DNA of 64,000 bases from CAVWSM01 sp963798505 (GTDB taxonomy: Bacteria > Actinomycetota > Actinomycetes > Jiangellales > Jiangellaceae), in NCBI GenBank assembly GCA_963798505.1, contig CAWCTX010000009.1, forward strand, positions 124,001 to 188,000, given 5' to 3'. Position 1 is the first letter of the stretch; every line of letters starts with the position of its first letter. The notes beneath the pieces were generated by a model that saw only the letters and a program-made list of their open reading frames with translations, had not been told where the DNA came from and ran no database searches. This document shows, in pieces, positions 44,072 through 52,943 of this stretch. The position numbers were made by a program, and so were the translations under genes.

Positions 44072-44747
44072 ATGGCGCTGTTCGATCGTCGTAAGACCCG
44101 ATCTCGTGACTGCAGACGAGGCGTTGCCAGGACGGGCATCTCGCCCATTCCGTCTGTCCGCGACCCACACCGTGCTTGGCACGCCGATCGAGGCGCCGGC
44201 TCCGGAGGGCTTCGCCGAGGTGGTCTTTGGGATGGGCTGCTTCTGGGGCGGCGAGGAGATCTTCTGGCAGGTCCCCGGAGTGTGGACGACCGCGGTCGGT
44301 TACGCGGGTGGGCACACAGCGCATCCGACGTACGAAGAGGTCTGCACCGGCGCGACCGGCCACACGGAGGCCGTACGCGTCGTCTATGACCCGGCGAAGG
44401 TGTCCTTCGAGCAGCTGCTCAAGATCTTCTGGGAATCACACGACCCGACGCAGGTCATGCGGCAGGGCAACGATGTGGGCACGCAGTACAGGTCCGCGAT
44501 CTACACGACCACACCGGAGCAGCAGGAAGCGGCCGAGGCGTCGCGCGAGGTCTACCAGCCGGTGCTCTCGCGCGCGGGTTACGACAAGATCGCCACCGAG
44601 ATCGTGCCGCTCGGCGACTTCTACTACGCCGAGGACTATCACCAGCAGTACCTCCACAAGATCCCCAACGGCTACCGCTGCCACTCGGCGACAGGGTTGG
44701 CGCTACCCGCTCGCGGTCTGAGGTTGCCTGTCAGACCTCGGCCATAG
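44072..44747 (+). pseudogene. msrA: peptide methionine-(S)-sulfoxide reductase MsrA (frameshifted near start)
   Basis: About 224 residues once repaired. Reduces methionine S-sulfoxide in proteins using thioredoxin. Catalytic Cys in FGMGCFWGGEE, then AVGYAGGHTAHPTYEEV, GHTEAVRVVYDP and HQQYLHKIPNGY. ATG 44072 starts MALFDRRKTR and the rest continues in another frame as LVTADEALPGR. Deleting A44101 (CCCGATCTCG) gives KTRLVTADEALPGR, exactly the usual N-terminus of actinobacterial MsrA. The catalytic domain itself is undamaged. The stop at 44747 gives a slightly longer tail than usual. Confidence 0.87.
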
Positions 44748-44757
44748 GGTCATCGTC

Positions 44758-45350
44758 ATGGTGACGATTGCGTTGTTCCACTCGGTTCTCGGTGTCCGAC
44801 CAGGCATTCACGACGCGGCGGAGCGATTGCGATCGCACGGGCCACGACGTACACATCGTGGATCAATACGACGGCAAGGTGTTCGACGACTACGAGACTG
44901 CCGGTGCGTACGTCGACGAGGTCGGGTTCCCAGCGCTCATGCAGATCGCAGTCGACGCCACCGCCGATCTGCCGCAGCCGCTTGTCACCATGGGGTTCTC
45001 CAACGGTGCCGGCATGGCCGAGCACGTCGCCGGACAGCGCACCGGTCGCCGGTGTCGTGATGATGGGCGGTGCACTCGACCCGGCGGTAATCGGCCTGAC
45101 CTGGCCGAAGGGTGTGCCCGGTCAGATCCACACCACCGTGGACGACCCGAATCGCCAACAGGAGGCCAACGACGCAGTGGCCGCGGCCATCACCGCCGCC
45201 GGCGGCGTCGCCGGGGTGTTCGACTACCCGGGCTCCGGCCATCTGTTCGCCGATCCCAGCAAGGCCGACGAATACCAGCCGGCCGAGGCCGAGCTGATGT
45301 GGGCGCGGGTGCTCGAGTTCCTCGCGCGGATCGACTCAGCGGGCGCCTAG
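44758..45350 (+). pseudogene. dienelactone hydrolase-family protein (two frameshifts)
   Basis: About 196 residues once repaired. Pieces in three frames: MVTIALFHSVLGVRPGIHDAAERLR; GHDVHIVDQYDGKVFDDYETAGAYV with LVTMGFSNGAGMAEHVAG; then PVAGVVMMGGALDP and YPGSGHLFADPS. Deleting A44832 and A45034 joins them. The nucleophile elbow reads GFSNGAG (Ser where classical dienelactone hydrolase has Cys) and the catalytic His is in GSGHLF. Small intracellular alpha/beta hydrolase; substrate unknown. 10 nt after msrA. Confidence 0.78.
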
Positions 45351-45362
45351 CCGACGGAGGGT

Positions 45363-45414
45363 CGCCCAGAGGGGCGCAAATCTGTCGCTCCAGCAACGCT
45401 GGGGCGCCCCAGCG
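45363..45414. terminator. intergenic palindromes, probable bidirectional terminator
   Basis: CGCCC/GGGCG stem at 45363-45376, then an 18-nt perfect palindrome at 45397-45414 (cgctggggcgccccagcg), which can also pair upstream with CCAGC at 45390-45394. It lies between the convergent hydrolase and cbs genes. The sequence CGACGGAGGGT just before it (45353-45363) also forms the outer arm of the hairpin at 34745. Confidence 0.5.
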
Positions 45415-45439
45415 ACGCCGGCACAACGAGCGGTCGAGG

Positions 45440-46804
45440 TCAGGCAGTGAGGAAGTCGAGCACGTCCGTACGGCTGAGCACACCAACCGGCTTGCCCTCG
45501 TCGAGCACCATCACCGCACCGGCATGACTGAGCGCCTCGACCGCCGCTTCGATCGGCTCGCCGGCGCCCACCGATGGCAGCGGCGGTGACATGTGCTGCT
45601 CGACGCGGTCGGCGAGGTGCGCCTTTCCGCTGAACAGGCCGTCGAGCAGGTCTCGCTCCACTACGGCGCCGGCGACCTCGGCCGCCATGATCGGCGGCTC
45701 GGCCCGGACGACCGGCATCTGGGAGACGCTGTACTCCCGGAGGATCCGTACGGCATCGGCGACCGTCTCGTTGGGGTGCGTGTGCACGAGCGCCGGCAGC
45801 TCGCCCTGCTTGCCGCGCAGCACGTCGCCGACCGTGGCGCCCTCCGCGTGGTCGAGAAAGCCGTACGACGCCATCCACTCGTCGTTGAAGATCTTGCCGA
45901 GATAACCGCGCCCGCTGTCGGGCAGCAGCACCACGACGACTGCGTCCGGGCCGGCCGCGGCGGCGACGCGCTGCGCGGCGACGGCAGCCATCCCGCACGA
46001 GCCGCCGACGAGCAGCCCCTCCTCGCGGGCGAGCCGCCGCGTCATCGCGAACGAGTCACGGTCGGAGACGGCAACGATCTCATCGCAGATGGTCCGGTCG
46101 TAGGCCTCCGGCCAGAAGTCCTCGCCGACGCCCTCGACCAGATAGGGCCGGCCAGTGCCGCCCGAGTAGACGGACCCCTCGGGGTCGGCGCCGACGATGC
46201 GCACCCGGCCCCCCGACACGTCCTTGAGATAGCGCCCGGTGCCGCTGATCGTCCCACCCGTGCCGACTCCGGCCACGAAATGCGTGATCCGGCCTTCGGT
46301 CTGCTCCCAGATCTCCGGTCCGGTCGTCTCGTAGTGCGACAGCGGGTTGTTGGGGTTGGAGTACTGGTTGGGCTTCCAGGCTCCGTCGATCTCGGTGACG
46401 AGGCGGTCGGAGACGCTGTAGTAGGAGTCAGGGTGCTCAGGCGGCACCGCGGTCGGGCAGACGACGACCTCAGCGCCGTAGGCCTTGAGCACGTTGCGCT
46501 TGTCCTCACTCACCTTGTCGGGGCAGACAAAGACACAGCGGTAGCCCTTCTGCTGCGCCACCAGGGCCAGGCCGACCCCGGTGTTGCCCGACGTCGGCTC
46601 GACGATGGTCCCGCCAGGCTTGAGGGCCCCCGTCGCCTCAGCGTCCTCGATCATGCGCACGGCGATCCGGTCCTTGACCGAGCCACCAGGGTTGACGTAC
46701 TCGATCTTGGCAAGCACCAGACCTGCCACGTCGTCCACGACCTTCTGGAGCCGGACGAGGGGGGTATTTCCGATGAGGTCGACGACCGAGTCCGCGTAGC
46801 GCAT
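45440..46804 (-). CDS. cbs: cystathionine beta-synthase with two C-terminal CBS domains
   Basis: 454 residues. PLP enzyme joining serine (or O-acetylserine) and homocysteine into cystathionine: reverse transsulfuration. PLP lysine in NPGGSVKDRIAVRMIE, the substrate loop EPTSGNTGVGLAL, the glycine loop GVGTGGTISGTGRYL and VGGSCGMA. The tail has two CBS domains (VGDVLRGK ... MPVVRAEPP and MVLDEGKPVGVLSRTDVLDFL), expected to bind an adenosyl ligand. Start ATG 46804 (MRYADSVVDLIGNTPLV). Same neighbourhood as Rv1077. Confidence 0.95.
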   Translation of the reverse strand: MRYADSVVDLIGNTPLVRLQKVVDDVAGLVLAKIEYVNPGGSVKDRIAVRMIEDAEATGALKPGGTIVEPTSGNTGVGLALVAQQKGYRCVFVCPDKVSEDKRNVLKAYGAEVVVCPTAVPPEHPDSYYSVSDRLVTEIDGAWKPNQYSNPNNPLSHYETTGPEIWEQTEGRITHFVAGVGTGGTISGTGRYLKDVSGGRVRIVGADPEGSVYSGGTGRPYLVEGVGEDFWPEAYDRTICDEIVAVSDRDSFAMTRRLAREEGLLVGGSCGMAAVAAQRVAAAAGPDAVVVVLLPDSGRGYLGKIFNDEWMASYGFLDHAEGATVGDVLRGKQGELPALVHTHPNETVADAVRILREYSVSQMPVVRAEPPIMAAEVAGAVVERDLLDGLFSGKAHLADRVEQHMSPPLPSVGAGEPIEAAVEALSHAGAVMVLDEGKPVGVLSRTDVLDFLTA

Positions 46805-46931
46805 GCCAGGCAGCGTAGGCGCTCGCAGATTACGAGTGGCGCCCGGGGAACGCCTGCGGAGATCATCAACGTTGACCATGATGTCCCTTGGGGGACATGG
46901 CCTGTCACGGGGGTGAGGAGGACCACACCGG

Positions 46932-47957
46932 ATGTCGACCGTAGGGACCGCGCGACGCATCGCGACTGCCGCAGCCTATGGCGGCGGCAGCCTTGGCCTG
47001 CTCGGCGCCACGCTGGCCAGCGTGCTCGCTGCCGAGGCCAAGCTGGCCAGGCGCACGATCGGCATCCCGACCGAGTCCGCTCCGCAGGCCGACGGCGTCT
47101 ACGGCGGGGGCTTCGGACCTGAGCTGTCCTTCGTGGTGCTCGGGGACTCGAGCGCCGCGGGCTTGGGGGTCGTCGAGCCGGAGGAGACACCAGGCGCCCT
47201 GCTGGCAGCCGGGCTCTCCGAGCTGCTCGAGCGGCCCGTACGGCTGATCAACGTGGCCGTCGTCGGCGCCCAGTCGGCCGACTTGGCCGGCCAGGTGGAC
47301 AGCGCGCTGGAAGCCGCCCCCCACGCAGCTCTCATCATGATCGGCGCCAACGACGTCACGGGCCGAGTGGCGCCGGCGACCTCCGTCCGCCATCTCATCG
47401 AGGCGGTGACGCGGCTTCGCGCCGTCGGTTGCGAGGTCGTGGTGGGCACCTGCCCCGACCTCGGCACGGTCGAACCCATCCCCCACCCGCTTCGCCTCGT
47501 CGCCCGGCACTGGAGCCGGCGGCTGGGCGCGGCCCAGACTGTCGGTGCTGTCGAAGCGGGCGCGCGCACGGTGTCGCTGGCCTCGCTGCTCGGGCCCGAG
47601 TTCGCCGCGTCGCCCAAGGACATGTTCTCCGCCGACCGATTCCACCCGTCCGCGTTCGGCTACGCCCGCGCGGCCGCGACGCTGCTGCCGTCGTTCGCTG
47701 CCGCGCTCGGCGTCGACCTGGCGGACGCGGAGCCGGCCGTGCCCGAGCCCGGCGCGGCCGTCCCCGTCGCCGAGGCGGCCGTGGAGGCCGTCGGCGTCGG
47801 TGGCACCGAGGTCGCGGCGACATCGGGCGGCGCGGGAGTGCGCAACGGTGCGTGGGCGCTGCTGCGGCACCTGCGTCGACTCCCGCTGCCCCGCCCGGTG
47901 CAGCGCGACGACCCGCAGGCCGACGGCGACCTGGCCACGGAGGCCGCGGGCGGGTAG
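46932..47957 (+). CDS. SGNH/GDSL-type lipase/esterase, membrane-anchored or secreted
   Basis: 341 residues. An N-terminal hydrophobic stretch (AAAYGGGSLGLLGATLASVLAAE) acts as signal or anchor. Catalytic blocks: FVVLGDSSAAGLG (GDS nucleophile), oxyanion Gly in VGAQSADLA, Asn in IGANDVTG and the DxxH pair in ADRFHPSAFGYARAA. A variable Ala/Val-rich tail of about 70 residues follows. Probable cell-envelope lipid or acetyl esterase. Corresponds in order and type to Rv1075c. Divergent from cbs. Confidence 0.9.
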   Translation: MSTVGTARRIATAAAYGGGSLGLLGATLASVLAAEAKLARRTIGIPTESAPQADGVYGGGFGPELSFVVLGDSSAAGLGVVEPEETPGALLAAGLSELLERPVRLINVAVVGAQSADLAGQVDSALEAAPHAALIMIGANDVTGRVAPATSVRHLIEAVTRLRAVGCEVVVGTCPDLGTVEPIPHPLRLVARHWSRRLGAAQTVGAVEAGARTVSLASLLGPEFAASPKDMFSADRFHPSAFGYARAAATLLPSFAAALGVDLADAEPAVPEPGAAVPVAEAAVEAVGVGGTEVAATSGGAGVRNGAWALLRHLRRLPLPRPVQRDDPQADGDLATEAAGG

Positions 47958-47996
47958 GTTGGATGGCTACCCGCCGGTAACTTTCAGGAGTCCGTC

Positions 47997-49220
47997 ATGC
48001 CCGAAGCCGTGATCGTTGCGACCGCCCGGACTCCCATCGGCCGGGCCGGCAAGGGCTCGCTGCGCTCGGTGCGACCCGACGACCTCGCCGCCGGTGTGAT
48101 CCGTGCCGCGCTCGACAAGGTGCCTGCGCTGGACCCGCACGGCCTCGACGACATCTACCTCGGCTGCGCCGAGCCACGGGACGAGCAAGGCGGCAATGTC
48201 GCCCGTCGCGTCGCGGTGTTGCTCGGGCTCGACGACGTGCCCGCTTCGACCGTCAACCGGTTCTGCGCGTCGAGCGTTCAGACGGCGCGCATGGCGTTCC
48301 ATGCCATTAGGGCCGGTGAGGGACACGCGTTCGTGAGCGCGGGCGTCGAGTGCGTCAGCAGGTACGGCGGGTTCGGCGGCGCCGGCGTCGATGACGAGGC
48401 CGTCCACCACCCGGGCTTCACGGCGGCCAAGGCGCGCACGCAGGCCTACACCGACACCAACAACGTCTGGCACGACCCGCGCGAGGACGGCGAGCTGCCG
48501 GACATCTACGTGCAGATGGGTCAGACCGCGGAGCACGTGGCCCGACTGCGCGGCGTGTCACGCCGCGAGCAGGACGAGTTCGGCGTGCTCTCCCAGAATC
48601 GCGCCGAGCAGGCCATCAAGGACGGCTTCTTCGCCCGCGAGATCGCGCCGGTCACGCTGGCCGACAGCACCGTGGTGGACACGGACGATGGCCCCCGGCC
48701 GGGCACCACCTACGACAAGGTCGCGGCGCTCAAGCCGGCCTTCCGCGCCGACGGCACGGTCACGGCTGGCAACTGCACGCCGCTCAACGACGGTGCCGCT
48801 GCCGTCGTCATCATGAGCGATGAGCGAGCCCGCGATCTCGGTCTCACGCCGCTGGCCCGTGTCGTGTCAACGGGCGTCTCCGCGCTCTCGCCCGAGATCA
48901 TGGGGCTGGGCCCGGTCGAAGCGTCCCGGCGGGCGCTCGCCACGGCAGGGCTGACCATTGACGACATCGATCTGGTCGAGATCAACGAAGCATTCGCCGC
49001 CCAGGTGCTGCCCAGCGCCGCCGACCTCGGTGTCGACCTCGACCGGCTCAACGTGCACGGCGGAGCCATCGCGCTAGGGCACCCGTTCGGTGCTACGGGC
49101 GCCCGCATCATGACCACGCTCGTCAACGGCCTGCAGACCCGTGACGGGCATTTCGGGCTGGAGACCATGTGCGTCGGCGGCGGCCAGGGCATGGCCATCG
49201 TGCTCGAGCGGCTCTCCTGA
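47997..49220 (+). CDS. acetyl-CoA C-acyltransferase (thiolase)
   Basis: 407 residues. Catalyses thiolytic cleavage or Claisen condensation of acyl-CoAs in beta-oxidation. Nucleophile Cys in VNRFCASSVQTA, GHPFGATGAR with the catalytic His and the second Cys in ETMCVGGGQG. ATG 47997 is preceded by CAGGAG. Lies 39 nt after the SGNH hydrolase. Order matches Rv1075c-Rv1074c (fadA3). Confidence 0.94.
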   Translation: MPEAVIVATARTPIGRAGKGSLRSVRPDDLAAGVIRAALDKVPALDPHGLDDIYLGCAEPRDEQGGNVARRVAVLLGLDDVPASTVNRFCASSVQTARMAFHAIRAGEGHAFVSAGVECVSRYGGFGGAGVDDEAVHHPGFTAAKARTQAYTDTNNVWHDPREDGELPDIYVQMGQTAEHVARLRGVSRREQDEFGVLSQNRAEQAIKDGFFAREIAPVTLADSTVVDTDDGPRPGTTYDKVAALKPAFRADGTVTAGNCTPLNDGAAAVVIMSDERARDLGLTPLARVVSTGVSALSPEIMGLGPVEASRRALATAGLTIDDIDLVEINEAFAAQVLPSAADLGVDLDRLNVHGGAIALGHPFGATGARIMTTLVNGLQTRDGHFGLETMCVGGGQGMAIVLERLS

Positions 49221-49332
49221 ACGACACATTACGGGCTGATCACGGCAAGGGGTTGTGAAGCCTCGCCGCGTCAGGCACTCTCAATGACACGCCCACTTTC
49301 GCGGCGTGCTCGCGACCCCTTCGGAGGCAGCC

Positions 49333-49557
49333 ATGAGCCATTCGCCGGAAACTCATCGCAACCTGATTGCCCGCATCCCTGGCGCGACAGGGCGAGAGCT
49401 TCCCGAGTGGTTCAAGGCACTGGACGACGGACCGGCGTTCCTCCGCACGGAAGACCGCGTGCGTTGGCTGCGCGACGAGCATGGGCTGGCACACGGCCAC
49501 GCCTCCGCGATCGTGCACGAGCACGTCATGCAGAAGGCGCAGCGCTCGTTCCGCTGA
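49333..49557 (+). CDS. DUF4287-type small protein
   Basis: 74 residues. SPETHRNLIARIPGATGRELPEWFKAL and VRWLRDEHGLAHGHASAIVHEH match the DUF4287 family, a short helical domain of unknown role found alone or ahead of DUF5655. ATG 49333 chosen because CGGAGGCAGCC gives a good ribosome-binding site. Monocistronic between the thiolase and a terminator. Confidence 0.85.
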   Translation: MSHSPETHRNLIARIPGATGRELPEWFKALDDGPAFLRTEDRVRWLRDEHGLAHGHASAIVHEHVMQKAQRSFR

Positions 49558-49574
49558 CCTCAAGCGCGACAGAC

Positions 49575-49610
49575 GACATCGGCACCCTCCAAGCGGAGGG
49601 TGCCGATGTC
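49575..49610. terminator. bidirectional terminator hairpin (16-bp stem, 4-nt loop)
   Basis: Perfect inverted repeat: arms 49575-49590 and 49595-49610, loop AAGC. Positioned between the convergent DUF4287 and BI-1-family genes, 18 nt after the first stop and 20 nt from the second. Confidence 0.75.
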
Positions 49611-49630
49611 TATGTCGTACGGGGAAATGG

Positions 49631-50413
49631 CTAGTTGTCGCCGCGCAGGATGGCGATGAAGCGCAGCAGCTCGATGTAGAGCCACACCAGCGTGACGATC
49701 AGGCCGAACGCGGCAGTCCAGGCGAACTTCTCCGGCATCCCGTTACGAACGCCCTGCTCGATGAAGTCGAAGTCGAGCACCAGTGACAGCGTGGCAAGGC
49801 CGATCGCGAACGCGCCGATGAGCAGGCCGAGCGGGCCGTTGTCCCACACGGTCGGGCCGCCGAACAGCGAGCTCACCAGGTTGATCATCACGAAGATGAA
49901 GTAGCCGCCGAGCGCGATGAGCATGCCGCGCTTGAACTTCGGCGTCACCCGGATGCGTCCGCTGCGGTAGGCGACCAGCGCCACCGCGAAGAGGACGAGC
50001 GTCGCACCGACCGCCTGGCCGACGATGCCGTCCCACGCGTCCTCGAAGTACTTGCTGATGCCGCCGACGAAGAGGCCCTCGAAGCCCGCGTAGGCCAGCA
50101 TCAGCGCGGGGTTGGGCTCACGCTTGAACGAGTTGACCAGACCCAGGACGAGCCCGACGATCATGCCGACGAACCACAGCCCCGGAGCCTGCCACCCGAT
50201 CGCCGCGCCGACGAGCAGGACCGCGAACATGATGCCGGTCTTGGCGACGACGTCGTCGTAGGTCATGCGGCCCGTGCGGACCGGGGTCGCCGACGGCTGG
50301 GCGTACATCTCCTCGAGCGTGCCCGAAGTCGGGGGCGCCGTGTCGAACGTGGCGTAGCCACCCGGCTTGGTGAAGCCCTCGTTCCGGTTGAACACCGGGT
50401 TGTTGCTCTGCAT
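49631..50413 (-). CDS. Bax inhibitor-1/YccA family membrane protein
   Basis: 260 residues. A soluble N-terminus of about 75 residues (NPVFNRNEGFTKPG ... MTYDDVVAKTG) is followed by seven hydrophobic segments, ending EKFAWTAAFGLIVTLVWLYIELLRFIAILRGDN, typical of the actinobacterial Bax1-I group. Proposed role is pH-dependent calcium leak or membrane homeostasis; not proven in actinobacteria. Start ATG 50413, preceded by GGAGGAG. Confidence 0.92.
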   Translation of the reverse strand: MQSNNPVFNRNEGFTKPGGYATFDTAPPTSGTLEEMYAQPSATPVRTGRMTYDDVVAKTGIMFAVLLVGAAIGWQAPGLWFVGMIVGLVLGLVNSFKREPNPALMLAYAGFEGLFVGGISKYFEDAWDGIVGQAVGATLVLFAVALVAYRSGRIRVTPKFKRGMLIALGGYFIFVMINLVSSLFGGPTVWDNGPLGLLIGAFAIGLATLSLVLDFDFIEQGVRNGMPEKFAWTAAFGLIVTLVWLYIELLRFIAILRGDN

Positions 50414-50512
50414 GGCACTCCTCCGAAGGAACCCGCAATGCGGGGACTGCGTACAGCCTAACGATGGATCGAGGGATCTCGTTCCCCCATCTCCGGCGAA
50501 TTGCACCGTTCG

Positions 50513-50586
50513 TGCCCCCGGTGGGATTTGAACCCACACTGTGGCGGGTTTAAGCCGCCTGCCTCTGCCGGTTGGGCTACGGGGGC
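50513..50586 (-). tRNA. tRNA-Leu(UAA) anticodon on a class I (short variable loop) body
   Basis: 74 nt. Acceptor stem GCCCCCG/CGGGGGC, discriminator A, D-arm with the GG pair in its loop, anticodon stem GGCGG/CCGCC around loop CTTAAAC (anticodon UAA), a variable loop of only 5 nt (ACAGT) and T arm GTGGG-TTCAAAT-CCCAC. CCA is not encoded. Leucine tRNAs normally have a long variable arm, so amino-acid identity is less certain than the fold. Confidence 0.85.
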
Positions 50587-50601
50587 TGTTCGGTGGCGAG
50601 G

Positions 50602-51114
50602 TTACAGGTACACCTTGCGCGGGAAGAGCGCGTGCGCGCCCGCAACCCGGTCGAGAAAGAGCAGCCCGGCGCAGTGATCGATCTCGTGCTGCAGCGCCCG
50701 CGCCTCGAACGCCTCAGCGTCGATCATCACGCCTTCGCCGGTGCCCGGCCGCTGCCCTGCCACGGTGATGCGTGTAGGGCGCTTGACGTCACCCGTGAGG
50801 TCCGGCACCGAGAGGCAGCCCTCGCGGGCCTTCTCGTTGCGGCTCGCGTCGACCACGCGGGCGTTGGCAAGGGCGAAGGCGCCGTGGCCGGTGCGGGCCT
50901 TTGGGTGCCCGCTGACGTCGACAACGAACAGGTCCGCGTTGACGCCGAGCTGCGCCGCGGCCAACCCCACGCATCCCCGGGAGTGTCGCATCGTGGCCAA
51001 CAGGTCGGCGGCCAGCTGTACGGTCTCCGAGGCCGTCGGGTCCACGGGCTCGGACGGGCTCCCGAGTGCGGCGTGCGGAGCCCGTACGACATCGCGGACC
51101 CTGCCGACACTCAC
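50602..51114 (-). CDS. def: peptide deformylase
   Basis: 170 residues. Removes the formyl group from nascent N-termini, an Fe2+/Zn2+ enzyme. The three family motifs are present: GLAAAQLGV (G-x-G-L-A-A-x-Q variant), EGCLSVP with the metal Cys, and HEIDHCAG with the HExxH metal site. GTG start at 51114 overlaps the TGA of the ACT-domain gene (GTGA). The L instead of I in AAAQLG suggests a divergent paralogue, and a second def may exist elsewhere. Confidence 0.92.
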   Translation of the reverse strand: MSVGRVRDVVRAPHAALGSPSEPVDPTASETVQLAADLLATMRHSRGCVGLAAAQLGVNADLFVVDVSGHPKARTGHGAFALANARVVDASRNEKAREGCLSVPDLTGDVKRPTRITVAGQRPGTGEGVMIDAEAFEARALQHEIDHCAGLLFLDRVAGAHALFPRKVYL

Positions 51115-51629
51115 AGCAGGTCGGTGTCCTGCGGCCGCAGGTGCGCCTCGACACCGAGCGAGGCACCGACAGCCTGAAGGTCGGCGTGCAGCGCGTCGAC
51201 ATCCACGCCGGCCGGCACGTCGACCTCGGCCAGGATGACGTAGAGATCCCCGGCCAGCCGCGTCGTCAGGTCAGTGATGTTGCCGCCCACCGCCGCCAAC
51301 GTCCTGGTGACGGCCGAGACGATTCCGGGGCGGTCGCCACCGTGGACGGTCAGCACGTACGGCGCACCGGTGTGCTGCGGATCGGGCTCCGGCGGCACCA
51401 CACGTACGGACACCTCCAACGAGCCGTCGGCGGTCAGCGGGACGAGTGCCGCCAGCACGTCGGCGGCGCTGTGCGGCGAGTCCGCGACAAGCGTCATCGC
51501 GAAGTGCCCACGCAACAGCGTCATTGTCGAGTCCTCCAGGTTGGTCCCCAAGTGGGCGAGGACCGCGGTGACGTCGGCGATGATGCCCGGCCTGTCATGG
51601 CCGAAGACGGTGACGGCCAGGAGGGTCAC
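51111..51629 (-). CDS. tandem ACT-domain regulatory protein (GcvR-like)
   Basis: 172 residues, two ACT domains: LAVTVFGHDRPGIIADVTAVLAHLGTNLEDSTMT (1-80) and YVLTVHGGDRPGIVSAVTRTLAAVGGNITDLTTR (about 90-172). Both keep the G.DRPGI ligand-binding turn. GcvR-type proteins sense amino acids such as glycine or serine; the partner is unknown here. GTG start 51629 overlaps the ndh stop, and its own stop overlaps the def GTG. Confidence 0.88.
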   Translation of the reverse strand: MTLLAVTVFGHDRPGIIADVTAVLAHLGTNLEDSTMTLLRGHFAMTLVADSPHSAADVLAALVPLTADGSLEVSVRVVPPEPDPQHTGAPYVLTVHGGDRPGIVSAVTRTLAAVGGNITDLTTRLAGDLYVILAEVDVPAGVDVDALHADLQAVGASLGVEAHLRPQDTDLL

Positions 51630-52933
51630 GGCCGGCCCCGCGCGGCGGCCTCGAACTCTTCACGTGGCATGTGGATGCGCCCGAGTGACGTGACCTCACG
51701 CTTGAAGAAGAGCGCGAGGGTCCAGTCGAGCGTGATGCGCGCCCGGCGGTTGACGGTCGGCACCCTGCTCAGGTGGTAGGTGCGGTGCATGAACCACGCG
51801 GGGAAGCCGCGGAGCTTAACGCCGTAGACCTGGGCGACACCCTTGTGCAGACCCAGGCTTGCGACCGAGCCGACGTGCTTGTGCTCGTACTCCTTCAACG
51901 GCTCGCCACGCAGCGCCGCGACGATGTTGTCGCCGAGCCGCCGCGCCTGGCGGACCGCGTGCTGCGCGGACGGACTGGTCGTCGCGCCCGGGATGTCACT
52001 GGTGAGGTCGGGCACCGCCGCGATGTCACCCGCGCTCCAGACATCCTCGCTGCCCTCAACGCGGAGCTCGGGCGTGGTCTTCACCCTCCCCTTGTCGTCG
52101 AGCGGCAGGTCGGAGCTCGTGATGACCGGGTTGGCCTTGACTCCTGCGGTCCAGACGATCGTGTCGGATTCGAAGCTCGTACCGTCGGAGAGCACCACAT
52201 GCCCGTCGACGCACGACTCGAGGAGCGTCTCGAGGTGGACGTCGATGCCCCGTTTGCGCAGCTCGTCGACGGTATAGCGGCCCAAGTCCTCACCGACCTC
52301 GGGCAGGATGCGGCCCGTCGCCTCGACGAGAACGAAGCGCAGGTCGGACGGCTCGATCGTGTCGTAGTAGCGCGTCGCGTAGCGCGCCATGTCCTCGAGC
52401 TCGCCGAGCGCCTCAATGCCGGCGTAGCCGCCGCCGACGAAGACGAACGACAGGGCGCGCTCGCGCAGTTCCTTGTCATCGATCGACTCGGCAAGGTCGA
52501 GGCGGTCGAGCACGTGGTTGCGCAGTGCGATCGCCTCCTCGATCTGCTTGAAGCCGATCCCGTTCTCAGCGAGACCGGGGATGGGGAGGGTGCGGGCCAC
52601 CGACCCGAGCGCAACAACCAGATGGTCATAGGTGAGGTCGTACGGCTCGCCGACCACGGGGGTGATCGTGACGCGGCGGTCAGCATGGTTGATCTCCGTG
52701 ACCCGTCCGCGGCGGATCTGCGCGTTGCGGAGAACCTGGCGCAGCGTCACCACCACGTGGCGCGGCTCCAGCGAGCCCGCCGCCGCCTCAGGCAGGAACG
52801 GCTGGTAGGTCATCGTCGGACGCGGGTCGACGATGGTGACTCGGGCCTCACCGCGACGCAGCTTCCGCTGCAGGCGCAGCGCGGTGTAGAGCCCGACGTA
52901 GCCTCCGCCGAGGATGAGGATGTGAGGAGTCAT
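51626..52933 (-). CDS. ndh: type II NADH dehydrogenase (NDH-2)
   Basis: 435 residues. Transfers electrons from NADH to menaquinone without proton pumping. FAD-binding Rossmann motif HILILGGGYVGLYTA at the N-terminus, NADH-binding motif FVFVGGGYAGIEALGEL at about 170 and the FAD segment VWSAGDIAAVPD. A C-terminal amphipathic membrane-binding region (WTLALFFKREVTSLGRI) follows. ATG 52933. First gene of the coupled trio ndh-ACT-def. Similar flavoproteins can also be carotenoid or sulfide oxidoreductases, but the motifs fit NDH-2 best. Confidence 0.92.
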   Translation of the reverse strand: MTPHILILGGGYVGLYTALRLQRKLRRGEARVTIVDPRPTMTYQPFLPEAAAGSLEPRHVVVTLRQVLRNAQIRRGRVTEINHADRRVTITPVVGEPYDLTYDHLVVALGSVARTLPIPGLAENGIGFKQIEEAIALRNHVLDRLDLAESIDDKELRERALSFVFVGGGYAGIEALGELEDMARYATRYYDTIEPSDLRFVLVEATGRILPEVGEDLGRYTVDELRKRGIDVHLETLLESCVDGHVVLSDGTSFESDTIVWTAGVKANPVITSSDLPLDDKGRVKTTPELRVEGSEDVWSAGDIAAVPDLTSDIPGATTSPSAQHAVRQARRLGDNIVAALRGEPLKEYEHKHVGSVASLGLHKGVAQVYGVKLRGFPAWFMHRTYHLSRVPTVNRRARITLDWTLALFFKREVTSLGRIHMPREEFEAAARGRP

Positions 52934-52943
52934 GTCATCCAAA

